This document shows, piece by piece, positions 7,334-15,758 of a stretch of DNA of 64,000 bases. The DNA comes from Chlorobiaceae bacterium. GTDB lineage: Bacteria > Bacteroidota > Chlorobiia > Chlorobiales > Chlorobiaceae. Below the pieces are notes generated by a model. The model saw only the letters and a program-made list of their open reading frames with translations, ran no database searches and was not told the DNA's origin. The translations under genes were made by a program, and so were the position numbers. How positions within the stretch are numbered: the first letter of the stretch is position 1; each line of letters begins with the position of its first letter. The stretch covers positions 1-64,000 of the forward strand of contig JAAXWO010000013.1 of NCBI GenBank assembly GCA_013334965.1. Direction: 5' to 3'.

Positions 7334-8697
7334 ACGAGACCTCCTTTTCTTGGAGCGAACTGCCACACGGGGCTCATCACCGATTCATAAACCTCTTTTG
7401 CGAAATTGTACATGCCGACGAAACCAGCCAGCGGAATCTTGCGCTCATGGTTGTGGTCGCAGAAACCGACTCCGAGCTTGAAGGCTATCGGGCGCTCCTT
7501 GACGCCGCCGATGAGCAGGTCGGCCTCCTTTTCGAGGATGAACTTTGAGAGCTCGACCGGGTTCGAGTCATCGACGATCACCGTGCCCTCGTCGCACATC
7601 TCCTTGAGTCGGCTGTAGTCATCCTTGTTGCCTGTCTGCGAGCCGGCGAGCACCACCGACATGCCGATCGTGCGCAACGCCTTGATGAGCGAGAAGGTCT
7701 TGAAGGCTCCGCCCACGTAGATTGCAGCTTTCCTGCCGGTCAATGCGGCCTTGAACTTCTGCATCTCAGGGTAGTAGCGGCGGATCTCGTCGTGGACGAT
7801 CTCCTTGGCTTTCTCCATGATCTCCGGTCTGTCGGGGAAGAGCTGCGCGACGTCGTAAAGCGATTTGGACATATCCTCGAAGCCGAAATACGAAACCCGG
7901 ATGAACGGTATGCCGTACTTCTCCTCCATATCCTTGGCCAGCGAGGTCATCGATCCGGAGCACTGCACCACGTTCAGGCTCGCACCGTGCGAGCGCCTGA
8001 TGGCGTCGATCCTGCCGTCGCCGGTCATGGTGGCCACCACCTCGATGCCCATTCTTTCATAATATTCCCGGATGATCCAGGCTTCTCCGGCAAGGTTGAA
8101 CTCGCCGAGGATGTTGATGCTGTATTTGCTGATGCCCTCGGTAGAACCGGTGCCGATCAGCGTCATGAGGGCCGAGCAGGCGGCCTTGTAGCCGTCCTTC
8201 TTGGTTCCCTTGAAACCTTCGGAATGCACCGGCAAAACCGGGATTCCTTTTTCCTTTTCTACTTTTTTGCAGACCGCGTCGATATCGTCGCCGATCAGGC
8301 CGACGATGCAGGTCGAATAGATAAATGCTGCGTTCGGCTGATATTGGTCGATCAGCTCGATGAGCGAGTGGTAGAGCTTTTTCTCGCCGCCGTAGATCAC
8401 GTCCATCTCCTGAAGGTCAGTCGAAAAGCTGAGCCTGTGCAGCTCAGGGCCTGACGAGACAGCTCCGCGGATGTCCCAGGTGTATGCGGCGCATCCGATG
8501 GGACCATGGACGATATGAATGGCGTCGGCTACAGGATAGAGCACTACGCGGGACCCGCAGAAGACGCAGGCGCGCTGGCTGACCGATCCCGAAAGGCTCT
8601 TGGTATCGCACGCGATCTCTACTTCTGCGCCACCCTGCTTCTTTTCGTAGACCTGTTTCTCCCTTCCCTCGAGAAGGCTGATGTTTTCCGTATCCAT
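7330..8697 (-). CDS. nifE: FeMo-cofactor scaffold protein NifE
   Basis: A 455-residue NifD-like partner of NifN. It carries RACVFCGSRVVLYPV and HGPIGCAAYTWDIRG for the cluster ligands, and YSTCIVGLIGDDID near residue 130. It lies in the standard D-K-E-N order; the roughly 90 bp gap after nifK contains two stem-loops that may separate the amounts of structural (DK) and scaffold (EN) proteins. It is full length, with no missing motifs. Confidence 0.96.
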   Translation of the reverse strand: MDTENISLLEGREKQVYEKKQGGAEVEIACDTKSLSGSVSQRACVFCGSRVVLYPVADAIHIVHGPIGCAAYTWDIRGAVSSGPELHRLSFSTDLQEMDVIYGGEKKLYHSLIELIDQYQPNAAFIYSTCIVGLIGDDIDAVCKKVEKEKGIPVLPVHSEGFKGTKKDGYKAACSALMTLIGTGSTEGISKYSINILGEFNLAGEAWIIREYYERMGIEVVATMTGDGRIDAIRRSHGASLNVVQCSGSMTSLAKDMEEKYGIPFIRVSYFGFEDMSKSLYDVAQLFPDRPEIMEKAKEIVHDEIRRYYPEMQKFKAALTGRKAAIYVGGAFKTFSLIKALRTIGMSVVLAGSQTGNKDDYSRLKEMCDEGTVIVDDSNPVELSKFILEKEADLLIGGVKERPIAFKLGVGFCDHNHERKIPLAGFVGMYNFAKEVYESVMSPVWQFAPRKGGLV

Positions 8698-8718
8698 AGC
8701 TTCTACCCCTTTAACGTT

Positions 8719-8785
8719 CGCCCCTGGCTTTCACCAGGAGCGGACGGTTGTCAATACATTTACTTCTCGATGCCTTTCGGGCATC
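8719..8785 (-). other. Two stem-loops between nifK and nifE
   Basis: The first hairpin, GATGCC paired with GGCATC (8769-8785), starts immediately after the nifK stop. The second, a 9 bp stem with one mismatch (8719-8727 with 8734-8742), lies 22 bp before nifE. Neither is followed by a T-run, so they look like mRNA-processing or 3'-stability structures rather than terminators. Confidence 0.6.
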
Positions 8786-8786
8786 A

Positions 8787-10166
8787 TCACATAACCAGCT
8801 CGAACTTCTCCTCCAGCGCATCGCGGTCCTGACGGTCCAGCAGTGCGTTGAGGATCTTCTCTACCAGCCTCAGCCCGCCAGTGTACCCGACGCTCGGGAA
8901 GTAGCTGTGGCCGACGCGGTCCAGGATCGGGAATCCGTACCTGACGAACGGGATGTCCTCATCGCGGGCAATGTACTTGCCGTAGGTGTTGCCGATGAGC
9001 AGGTCGACCGGTTCGTTCTTGATCCACTGGTGGAGCAGGAACATGTCGGCGTTCAGGCCGTTCTTGAAATTCGCGTAAGGCGCCCTTTCGAGGATCTCTT
9101 TCATGCGCTTGTCGAATTTCATGCCGGGCGTACCGCTGACGATGTGTACCGGCTTCATGTTCAGGTCGAGCAGGAACTCGGTGAGCGGTACCAGGTGGTC
9201 GGGATCTCCGAAGAGTGCCACCTTCTTGCCGTAGAGGTACTGCTCCATGTCGGCCATCACGTCAACGAGGCGGCCGCGCTCTGCAGTGATCTCAGCCGGT
9301 ACGGAAACTCCGCCCGCCTTGCTGAGCGACATGATGAACCGGTCAGTCGCTGACAGGCCGATCGGCATGTCGAGCGTTTCGAACGGAACCTTGCACTTCT
9401 TGTCCAGGGCGATGGCGCCCGGTTCTGCGCTGATGCTGCCGAGGGCGAGTGTGCACTTGCTGTCGCCGGTGCTCTTCAGCTCGTCGATGGTGACGCCGCC
9501 TTTCGGGTAGAATTCGTGCTTGCCGGTCTGTGGCGCGTCGAGCACGTCGGAGGTATCCGGGAAGAGCACGATTTTCACGCCCAGATCTTTGGCCACGCGC
9601 TTGATTTCACGCATGTCGGACGGTTCCATCCAGCCTGCGACGATGTTGACCTGGTCTTTCTTTTCCCCGGTCGATACCGTGAACTGTTCAGCCATGCCGG
9701 CCACCATGTTGGCGTAACCGGTGATGTGCGATCCGATGAAGCTCGGGGTGCTGGCGTAGATCACGAATTTGCCTTCAGGGATCTTGCCGTCGTCGCTCGC
9801 CTTCTTGGTGATCTGCTGCAAATCGTCGCCGATCGTCTCGGAGAGGCAGGTCGAGTGCACCGCGATGATGTCGGGATCGTAGACCGAGAAAATGGTCTCG
9901 ATCGCCTGGAGCAGGTTGGCCTGGCCGCCGAACACCGAAGCGCCTTCGGTGAACGAGCTGGTTCCGGCCATGACCGGCTCCTTGTAGTGTCTGGTCAGGG
10001 TGCTGCGGTGGTAAGAGCAGCATCCCTGCGAACCATGGCTATGAGGCAGGCAGCCATGAATGCCGAGCGCTGCGTACATGGCGCCGATCGGCTGGCAGGT
10101 TTTTGCCGGATTGATCGTCAGCCCCTCGCGCTCTTTGACCTCTTTTGTGGTATGTCTCAATAACAT
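8787..10166 (-). CDS. nifK: Nitrogenase MoFe protein beta chain NifK
   Basis: A 459-residue beta subunit of dinitrogenase; with NifD it holds the P-cluster. Cluster region: AKTCQPIGAMYAALGIHGC and HGSQGCCSYHR in the first 60 residues, then HSTCLSETIGDD. It lacks the N-terminal extension of the Azotobacter protein, as is usual in strict anaerobes. The start at 10166 (ATG) is supported by GGAG seven bases upstream; a TTG immediately before it is in frame but less likely. It follows nifD after 21 bp. Confidence 0.97.
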   Translation of the reverse strand: MLLRHTTKEVKEREGLTINPAKTCQPIGAMYAALGIHGCLPHSHGSQGCCSYHRSTLTRHYKEPVMAGTSSFTEGASVFGGQANLLQAIETIFSVYDPDIIAVHSTCLSETIGDDLQQITKKASDDGKIPEGKFVIYASTPSFIGSHITGYANMVAGMAEQFTVSTGEKKDQVNIVAGWMEPSDMREIKRVAKDLGVKIVLFPDTSDVLDAPQTGKHEFYPKGGVTIDELKSTGDSKCTLALGSISAEPGAIALDKKCKVPFETLDMPIGLSATDRFIMSLSKAGGVSVPAEITAERGRLVDVMADMEQYLYGKKVALFGDPDHLVPLTEFLLDLNMKPVHIVSGTPGMKFDKRMKEILERAPYANFKNGLNADMFLLHQWIKNEPVDLLIGNTYGKYIARDEDIPFVRYGFPILDRVGHSYFPSVGYTGGLRLVEKILNALLDRQDRDALEEKFELVM

Positions 10167-10187
10167 CAATAGTCTCCGTTTTCCTGA

Positions 10188-11819
10188 TTATGATATGCCG
10201 TAGGTGGCTTCCAGGGACTCTGTTCCGGCTTTTTCCCATGGGGCCTTGATCAGCTTCCAGACCGGATTGTTGACCATCCTGTCAATATCCTTGTAGAAGT
10301 TCACCGCGCCTTCGAAGCCGGTGTAGGGGCCTCCGTAGTCGTAGCTGTGAAGCTGCTTGAGCGGCACGCCCATCTTCTGGACCACATATTTTTCCTTGAT
10401 GCCTGCGCAGAAGATGTCGGGCTTGTAGAGCTCGATGAGCTTTTCCGATTCATAGTGGCTGACATCATCGATGACCAGCGACTTGCTCTCCATCTGCTTC
10501 ATCATGCCTTCGTAGCCGTTGATTTCTACTCCTTTCGCCTTGAGCTCTTCAAGTTCAGCTTCGCTCTTCCTTGGGTTGAACAGATCAGGATCGGCGGTCA
10601 CTTTCAGCTCCTCGATGTTCTTGCTGTCGGCGTCGATCTTGATGTTCGGCAGCACATGGCGACCTTCATAGTCATCCCTGTGGGCGAACTCGTAACCGGC
10701 GGCGATCGTCGTCATACCCAGCTCGCTGAAGAGATCCTGGTAGTGGTGGGCCCTTGAGCCACCGACGAACAGCATGGCGGTCTTGCCTTCGGTTCTCGGA
10801 CGGATCTCGTCGATGATCGCCTTGACCTTCGGGGCCTCCTCGGCGATAACCGCTTCGATGCGGGCCGTGAGTTCCGCGTCACCGAAATATTCGGCGATCT
10901 TGCGCAGCGATTTGGCACTCGATTCGGCGCCGACGAAGTTGACCTTCATCCATGGAATACCATACCTGGTTTCCATCATGTCGCCCATGTAGTTGATCGA
11001 GCGGTGGCACAGGATGACGTTCAGGTCAGCCATGTGCGCGTTTTCGATGGCAGTGACTGTCGAGTTGCCACTGAAGGAAGCCACGAGCGTGATGCCGCAC
11101 TTCTCGAAGATGCGCTCGATTTCGAATGCGTCGCCGCCGATGTTGTACTCGCCGAGCAGGTTGAGCTTGAATTTGCCTTCCACAGGCGCGTTGTTGCGTC
11201 CGACCATGTGCTTGAACACACCGTTGTTGGCGATGTGGTGGCCTGCCGACTGGCTGACGCCGCGGTAGCCTTCGCAGCTGAAGCCGAACACGTTGCAGTC
11301 GCCGAGCTTCTCCTTCATCTCCCTGGCAGCGGCATGGACGTCATCGCCGATCAGGCCGACCGGGCAGGTCGAGAAGATGGCGATAGCCTTCGGGTGGAAG
11401 AGGTCATAAGCCTCCTGGATAGCGACCTTCAGCTTTTTCTCGCCACCGAACACGATGTTCTCCTCCTGCATATCGGTCGAGAAGCAGTAGGTGATGAAGT
11501 TTTCGTCGGTCGGGCTTTCGGGCCTGGTCTGGTTACGGCGCGTCAGCCAGCTGTAGAAGCTGCAGCCGATCGGGCCGTGTGTGATATTGACGATGTCACG
11601 GGTAGGTCCGAGAACCACACCCTTGCATCCTGCGTAGGAACAACCGCGCTGCGAGATAATGCCCGGCACCGTACGGACGTTCGCCTGAACCTCAGGGATC
11701 GTCTCCGGGTCATTGATCACGATCGATTTGCTGCGCTTCTTGGCAACCTTCGCCGGATATTTGTTGATCAGCTCCTCCTTTATGACGGAAGGATCTGGAA
11801 AATTATAGTTCGCAGCCAT
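10188..11819 (-). CDS. nifD: Nitrogenase MoFe protein alpha chain NifD
   Basis: A 543-residue alpha subunit holding the FeMo-cofactor and half of the P-cluster. Motifs: SQRGCSYAGCKG and HGPIGCSFYSW near residues 55-95, FSTCPVGLIGDD, ILCHRSINYMGDMM in the cofactor-Cys region, and LHSYDYGGPYTGFEG with the cofactor His. It is about 50 residues longer than proteobacterial NifD because of an insertion around residues 380-430 (HVLPNIKIDADSKN onward), a feature of the anaerobe (clostridial/archaeal) nitrogenase group. Two PII genes precede it. Confidence 0.97.
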   Translation of the reverse strand: MAANYNFPDPSVIKEELINKYPAKVAKKRSKSIVINDPETIPEVQANVRTVPGIISQRGCSYAGCKGVVLGPTRDIVNITHGPIGCSFYSWLTRRNQTRPESPTDENFITYCFSTDMQEENIVFGGEKKLKVAIQEAYDLFHPKAIAIFSTCPVGLIGDDVHAAAREMKEKLGDCNVFGFSCEGYRGVSQSAGHHIANNGVFKHMVGRNNAPVEGKFKLNLLGEYNIGGDAFEIERIFEKCGITLVASFSGNSTVTAIENAHMADLNVILCHRSINYMGDMMETRYGIPWMKVNFVGAESSAKSLRKIAEYFGDAELTARIEAVIAEEAPKVKAIIDEIRPRTEGKTAMLFVGGSRAHHYQDLFSELGMTTIAAGYEFAHRDDYEGRHVLPNIKIDADSKNIEELKVTADPDLFNPRKSEAELEELKAKGVEINGYEGMMKQMESKSLVIDDVSHYESEKLIELYKPDIFCAGIKEKYVVQKMGVPLKQLHSYDYGGPYTGFEGAVNFYKDIDRMVNNPVWKLIKAPWEKAGTESLEATYGIS

Positions 11820-11856
11820 GGTAACGTTCTCCGTTTACACCTTGATAATATTATCC

Positions 11857-12234
11857 TCAGTTCAGCGCTTCGTCGCCCTCTTCGCCCGTCCTGACCCTGA
11901 TGGTGTCGAGGATCGGCGTCACGAAGATCTTGCCGTCGCCTGGATTGCCCGTCTGGTTTGTCTTGATGATCGTGTCGATGGCCATCTGGCAGAGCTCATC
12001 GGGAACGACCACGGTAAGGATCCTCTTGGCTACGAGCCTGGGTGCATTGCCGAGCTGTGCGATAGCCTCGGGATGACCGGCTTCGGCGCCATGAAGGATG
12101 TCGAAGTGAACCTGGCCCTTGCCGCGCCCCATGACCCTTCCCGTTGCCGTGAAGGCCGGTATGCCAGCATCGATGAGCGCTTTCTTGGTTTCGTTCACCT
12201 TGTTGATCCGGATGACTGAAATAATCTCTTTCAT
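11857..12234 (-). CDS. nifI2: Nitrogenase-associated PII protein NifI2
   Basis: A 125-residue PII-family protein. In methanogens NifI1 and NifI2 form a complex that binds NifDK and switches nitrogenase off when ammonium is present, released by 2-oxoglutarate and ATP. The T-loop segment (GRVMGRGKGQVHFDILHGAEAGHPEA) is longer than in GlnB, as expected for NifI2; VVVPDELC and GDGKIFVTPI are the PII core. Its ATG shares a base with the nifI1 stop (TGATG), with GGAGG just upstream, so the pair is translationally coupled. Confidence 0.95.
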   Translation of the reverse strand: MKEIISVIRINKVNETKKALIDAGIPAFTATGRVMGRGKGQVHFDILHGAEAGHPEAIAQLGNAPRLVAKRILTVVVPDELCQMAIDTIIKTNQTGNPGDGKIFVTPILDTIRVRTGEEGDEALN

Positions 12235-12587
12235 CAGGCCTCCTTCGCTGCCAGCAGCGGTTCGCTTTCCTTGGTTCCCGAGCTGATGGTGTAGACCTCT
12301 TCGACTGCGGAGATGAAGATCTTGCCGTCACCGAACTTGCCATCGGGTCCTGACTTGGCGGTCTCGAGGATGGCCCTTACAACGAAATCCTTGTCGATAT
12401 CGGGTACCACGACGAAGAGCATCTCTTTCGGCAGTTCGTCATACACCACATCACCGACGCGCAGACCGCGCTGCTTGCCGCGTCCGACGACCGAGATCTT
12501 GGTGACTGCCGGGTAACCCGCGTCGAGCAGGCCCTGCATGACCTCATGTACTTTCTCCGGCCTGACGATTGTTCTGATCATTAACAT
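12234..12587 (-). CDS. nifI1: Nitrogenase-associated PII protein NifI1
   Basis: A 117-residue PII-family partner of NifI2 in post-translational control of nitrogenase. The short T-loop (SVVGRGKQRGLRVGDVVYDELPKEML) separates it from NifI2; VVVPDIDKD and FGDGKIFISAVE are the nucleotide-binding core. AGGAG precedes the ATG at 12587 by eight bases. It is placed between nifH and nifD, the position typical of anaerobe nif operons. A structured repeat lies between nifH and this gene. Confidence 0.95.
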   Translation of the reverse strand: MLMIRTIVRPEKVHEVMQGLLDAGYPAVTKISVVGRGKQRGLRVGDVVYDELPKEMLFVVVPDIDKDFVVRAILETAKSGPDGKFGDGKIFISAVEEVYTISSGTKESEPLLAAKEA

Positions 12588-12657
12588 GTTTGAGTTCTCC
12601 TATGGTTATAAAGCGTTTAATGCAAGTTTGCATGGGCGTTTTTAAATCATCGTGAGC

Positions 12658-12752
12658 GGTTCGAGTGCAAGGCGTACGGAGCGCAGAAACCGGAGTCCCG
12701 ACATGTTCGGGATGAGGATTTCGAGCACCGTACAACGCAGCAATCGAGACGC
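12658..12752. repeat. Structured palindromic repeat between nifH and nifI1
   Basis: An approximately 95 bp element with nested complementarity: a central perfect hairpin TCCCGA/TCGGGA (12696-12712), GTACGG pairing with CCGTAC around it, and outer TTCGA/TCGA-type ends. The AAACCGGAG and GAGGATTTCGAGC blocks flanking the hairpin resemble, from memory, a dispersed repeat seen in Geobacter-like genomes with a variable inner stem. It has no T-run. By position it could stabilise the nifH message and reduce read-through. Confidence 0.65.
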
Positions 12753-12774
12753 GTAACAGATTTACAAATGACCA

Positions 12775-13611
<837 letters not shown>

Positions 13612-13640
13612 TTAGGTTAATCGCTTCTTGTTATAAAAAT

Positions 13641-13670
13641 ATTCAGGAGCGTTTGTTGTATTTCCTGAAT
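13641..13670 (-). other. 5'-terminal stem-loop of the nifH mRNA
   Basis: ATTCAGGA and TCCTGAAT form an 8 bp stem around a 14-base loop. With the sigma-54 promoter just upstream, transcription should start near 13675, so the hairpin would sit within about five bases of the 5' end, the arrangement known to shield long-lived messages such as ompA from decay. The role is inferred; the stem is seen directly. Confidence 0.6.
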
Positions 13671-13685
13671 AATTAAAGATAATAG

Positions 13686-13701
13686 AGCAAATGCCGTGCC
13701 A
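13686..13701 (-). promoter_or_regulatory. Sigma-54 promoter of nifH
   Basis: The - strand reads TGGCACGGCATTTGCT, an exact match to the -24/-12 consensus TGGCAC-N5-TTGCW. It lies 87 bp upstream of nifH and points into it. Two sigma-54 activators, NifA at 16344-18020 and another at 46560-47684, are encoded in the window. Confidence 0.93.
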
Positions 13702-13856
13702 GAGTGCCGTTTATTGAAGACTATTTCTCAAATTTTTTGTTCGTGTATCTGTAAGTCTCAGAAATACAATGCCATGCAGTTATTTCCGGAGAAGTGTGTC
13801 GCATTCATTGATGGTTTCAATATTTCTGTCGTGCCGGGAAACAGGGAGATTCATGC

Positions 13857-13898
13857 CTACATTTCTGTAGAAAAGACGCTGCTTCTACATTTCTGTAG
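13857..13898. promoter_or_regulatory. Paired CTACA-N4-TGTAG sites, candidate upstream activator sequence
   Basis: Two identical copies of CTACATTTCTGTAG (13857-13870 and 13885-13898), each an inverted repeat, are centred 28 bp apart. They lie about 155 bp upstream of the nifH -24 element, the usual distance for a NifA-type enhancer. They do not fit the proteobacterial TGT-N10-ACA site. The rest of the gene-free stretch 13600-14123 shows no credible gene; the sites could also serve the divergent aldo/keto reductase gene. Confidence 0.55.
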
Positions 13899-14123
13899 GA
13901 AAGTGGTGAGCGGATCCCGTTGCATGCGGATTTCTTTGCTGTGTATTCGGGACTTTTTTGTGAGGGGGAGGGCTTTTATATCTTGTTCAGAAAGCCGGTT
14001 CTGAAATGAGGATCGTATGGGACTGTCAGAATGCTACGAATATGTAGGAAGTTAACTGAAGAAAGGGTGCAGGTGTAGAAACGGATAACGGCTTCTGTTA
14101 AAGCGTCAACAAAGGAGAGTGAT

Positions 14124-15083
14124 ATGCAGAAAAGGGTGCTTGGAAGAACGGGCCTGCAGATAACGCCGGTAGGTCTTGGGACGTGGGCCATCGGAGGCGG
14201 GGATTGGGCCTACGCCTGGGGGTCGCAGGATGACCGGGATGCGCTGGCAGCCATACGGCGGTCAGTCGAACTCGGTATCAACTGGATCGACACAGCTGCT
14301 GTGTACGGGCTCGGACATTCTGAAGAGCTGGTTGGCCGGGCCATCGCCGACATGGCTGAAAAACCATATATCTTTACAAAGTGCTCTCTGGTGTGGGACG
14401 GTCAGCGAAAGGTGGGCAGCAGCCTCAAGGCCTCCTCCGTCAGGCGCGAGTGCATGCAGAGCCTGAATCGACTGGGCGTTGAGTCCATAGACCTTTATCA
14501 GGTCCATTGGCCGAACCCCGATGAGGATATCGAAGAGGGGTGGAGTGAGATGGCCAAGCTGAAAGAGGAGGGGCTGGTCAGGCATATCGGTGTGTCGAAC
14601 TTCACGGTTGCCCAGATGCGCAGGGCGGAGCTGATCGCGCCGGTCGAAACCCTTCAACCGCCATACTCGATGCTGCGAAGGGCGATAGAGGCTGAAATTC
14701 TTCCCTGGTGCATGGAGCAGGGTGTGGGAGTGATCGTCTACTCGCCGATGCTTTCAGGCATGCTCACCGGCGCCATGACCAAAGAGCGTGCTGAAAGCCT
14801 GCCGGCGACAGACTGGCGCAGGAACAACAAGGAGTTCCAGGAACCGCGTCTTTCCAGAAATATTGAACTTGTCGAGCTGTTGCGCTCCATCGGTGCCCGG
14901 TACGGTCGTTCTCCGGGTGAGGTCGCCGTTGCGTGGACGTTGCGCAATCCAGCTGTTTCAGGCGCGATTGTCGGCGGGAGGAGCGCCGCCCAGGTCGAAG
15001 GCATCGTCGGAGCCGGCTCGTTCAGGCTCGGCGATGTGGAACTTGCCGAAATCGAGGCGTTCATCTCGGCCATGCCAGCCTGA
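14124..15083 (+). CDS. Aldo/keto reductase
   Basis: A 319-residue NADPH-dependent oxidoreductase of the AKR superfamily (TIM barrel). Catalytic residues are visible: Asp and Tyr in WIDTAAVYG, Lys in IFTKCS, and His in QVHWPNP. HIGVSNF and the C-terminal GAIVGGRSAAQVEG (cofactor phosphate site) complete the pattern. Close relatives are annotated as general stress or sugar-aldehyde reductases; the substrate cannot be read from sequence. AAGGAGAGTG precedes the ATG. It is divergent from nifH, sharing a 524 bp intergenic region, with no evident functional tie to nitrogen fixation. Confidence 0.9.
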   Translation: MQKRVLGRTGLQITPVGLGTWAIGGGDWAYAWGSQDDRDALAAIRRSVELGINWIDTAAVYGLGHSEELVGRAIADMAEKPYIFTKCSLVWDGQRKVGSSLKASSVRRECMQSLNRLGVESIDLYQVHWPNPDEDIEEGWSEMAKLKEEGLVRHIGVSNFTVAQMRRAELIAPVETLQPPYSMLRRAIEAEILPWCMEQGVGVIVYSPMLSGMLTGAMTKERAESLPATDWRRNNKEFQEPRLSRNIELVELLRSIGARYGRSPGEVAVAWTLRNPAVSGAIVGGRSAAQVEGIVGAGSFRLGDVELAEIEAFISAMPA

Positions 15084-15103
15084 AGAGGGAGCAGATCTGA
15101 ATG

Positions 15104-15242
15104 TCCGAAGGAGTGAAGTCCTTCGGAATATGGGAGGCTGAATCCCGGTTTTATCGCTCGATCATGTTCCTTATCCCTTTTCAAGTAGCCCCGGGCTTCA
15201 GCCCGGGGTTAAACGGGAACTAATGATCCGGACTTTAGTCCG
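15104..15242. repeat. REP-like cluster of three hairpins
   Basis: Three palindromes in a row: TCCGAAGGA/TCCTTCGGA (15104-15127), a perfect CCCCGGGC-TTCA-GCCCGGGG (15189-15208) and CGGACT-TT-AGTCCG (15229-15242). The spacing and the GGACTTTAGTCC motif resemble bacterial REP/BIME elements spread by RAYT (TnpA-REP) transposases, though no such gene is in the window. It fills much of the 327 bp gap 15084-15410; nothing else is evident there. Confidence 0.7.
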
Positions 15243-15410
15243 ATATCTTTGATAAGGCTCTGCAAAATGTGATGTCGTTGATTGATCTAAGGTAATGTTA
15301 ACTGGCAAAATCCTGATGGATTATCCGGGAAGAACCTGTTCCCGGCATGAAGTTCAGGGCAATTGATGAAAATGTAAGTGGTTACTTCATCCGTTAAACC
15401 CATTGAAATT

Positions 15411-15746
15411 ATGAAAACCTTTCTTCATCGTCGAGCTGCCATCGGCTGTGAACGGCATGACTCACCTCAGCAGATCGGGGCGGAAGTTCTTGAGGGGTGT
15501 CCTTCATGCAGGACATTCGGGGTAATCTCGACCAGGGCCATGTCGATCGGAGCTCTCGCGATCGGTGCTTTGAGTATCGGCGCAGTTGCCTTCGGGGTTA
15601 TTGCGATTGGGAGGATGGCCATAGGACGGCTTTTCGCTCGTCAGGCCAGGATCGACATACTCGATATAGGAACCCTTAAAATCGGGAAACTGGATGTTAC
15701 CGAGCCATTGAAGCTTCAGGATACCGAACGCCCTGAGGAGAGCTGA
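15411..15746 (+). CDS. Small protein with IG-pentapeptide repeats, function unknown
   Basis: A 111-residue protein I do not recognise. The central part is a run of six five-residue repeats of the form (I/F)Gxx(A/S) (IGALA, IGALS, IGAVA, FGVIA, IGRMA, IGRLF) at about residues 46-75, followed by IDILDIGTLKIGKLDV. Such periodicity could form a small beta-helix or two tight membrane-embedded turns. The N-terminal third has two cysteines (GCPSC-like, about residues 29-32). The start at 15411 gives MKTFLHRRAAIG; the ribosome site is weak and a longer frame exists from 15378. It is convergent with a small membrane protein gene. Confidence 0.6.
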   Translation: MKTFLHRRAAIGCERHDSPQQIGAEVLEGCPSCRTFGVISTRAMSIGALAIGALSIGAVAFGVIAIGRMAIGRLFARQARIDILDIGTLKIGKLDVTEPLKLQDTERPEES

Positions 15747-15758
15747 CGAAACTACCGG

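Noticed and set aside
5030-7390. Long + strand frames opposite nifB and nifN
   Set aside because: Both are shadows of confirmed nif genes; the translations are rich in His, Asp and Val and match nothing.
12655-12670. tRNA-like GGTTCGA motif
   Set aside because: No cloverleaf can be drawn; it belongs to the structured repeat. No tRNA was found elsewhere in the window.
12544-12735. A 63-codon frame on the - strand between nifH and nifI1
   Set aside because: It is made of the structured repeat plus the nifI1 leader and runs into nifI1 in another frame.
13827-13843. A canonical NifA site TGT-N10-ACA upstream of nifH
   Set aside because: The nearest match has an 11-base spacer; the repeated CTACA-N4-TGTAG pair is a better candidate.
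13696-14004. A 102-codon + strand frame in the nifH upstream region
   Set aside because: It crosses the sigma-54 promoter and enhancer sites, has a Cys/Phe-rich random-looking translation and no ribosome site.
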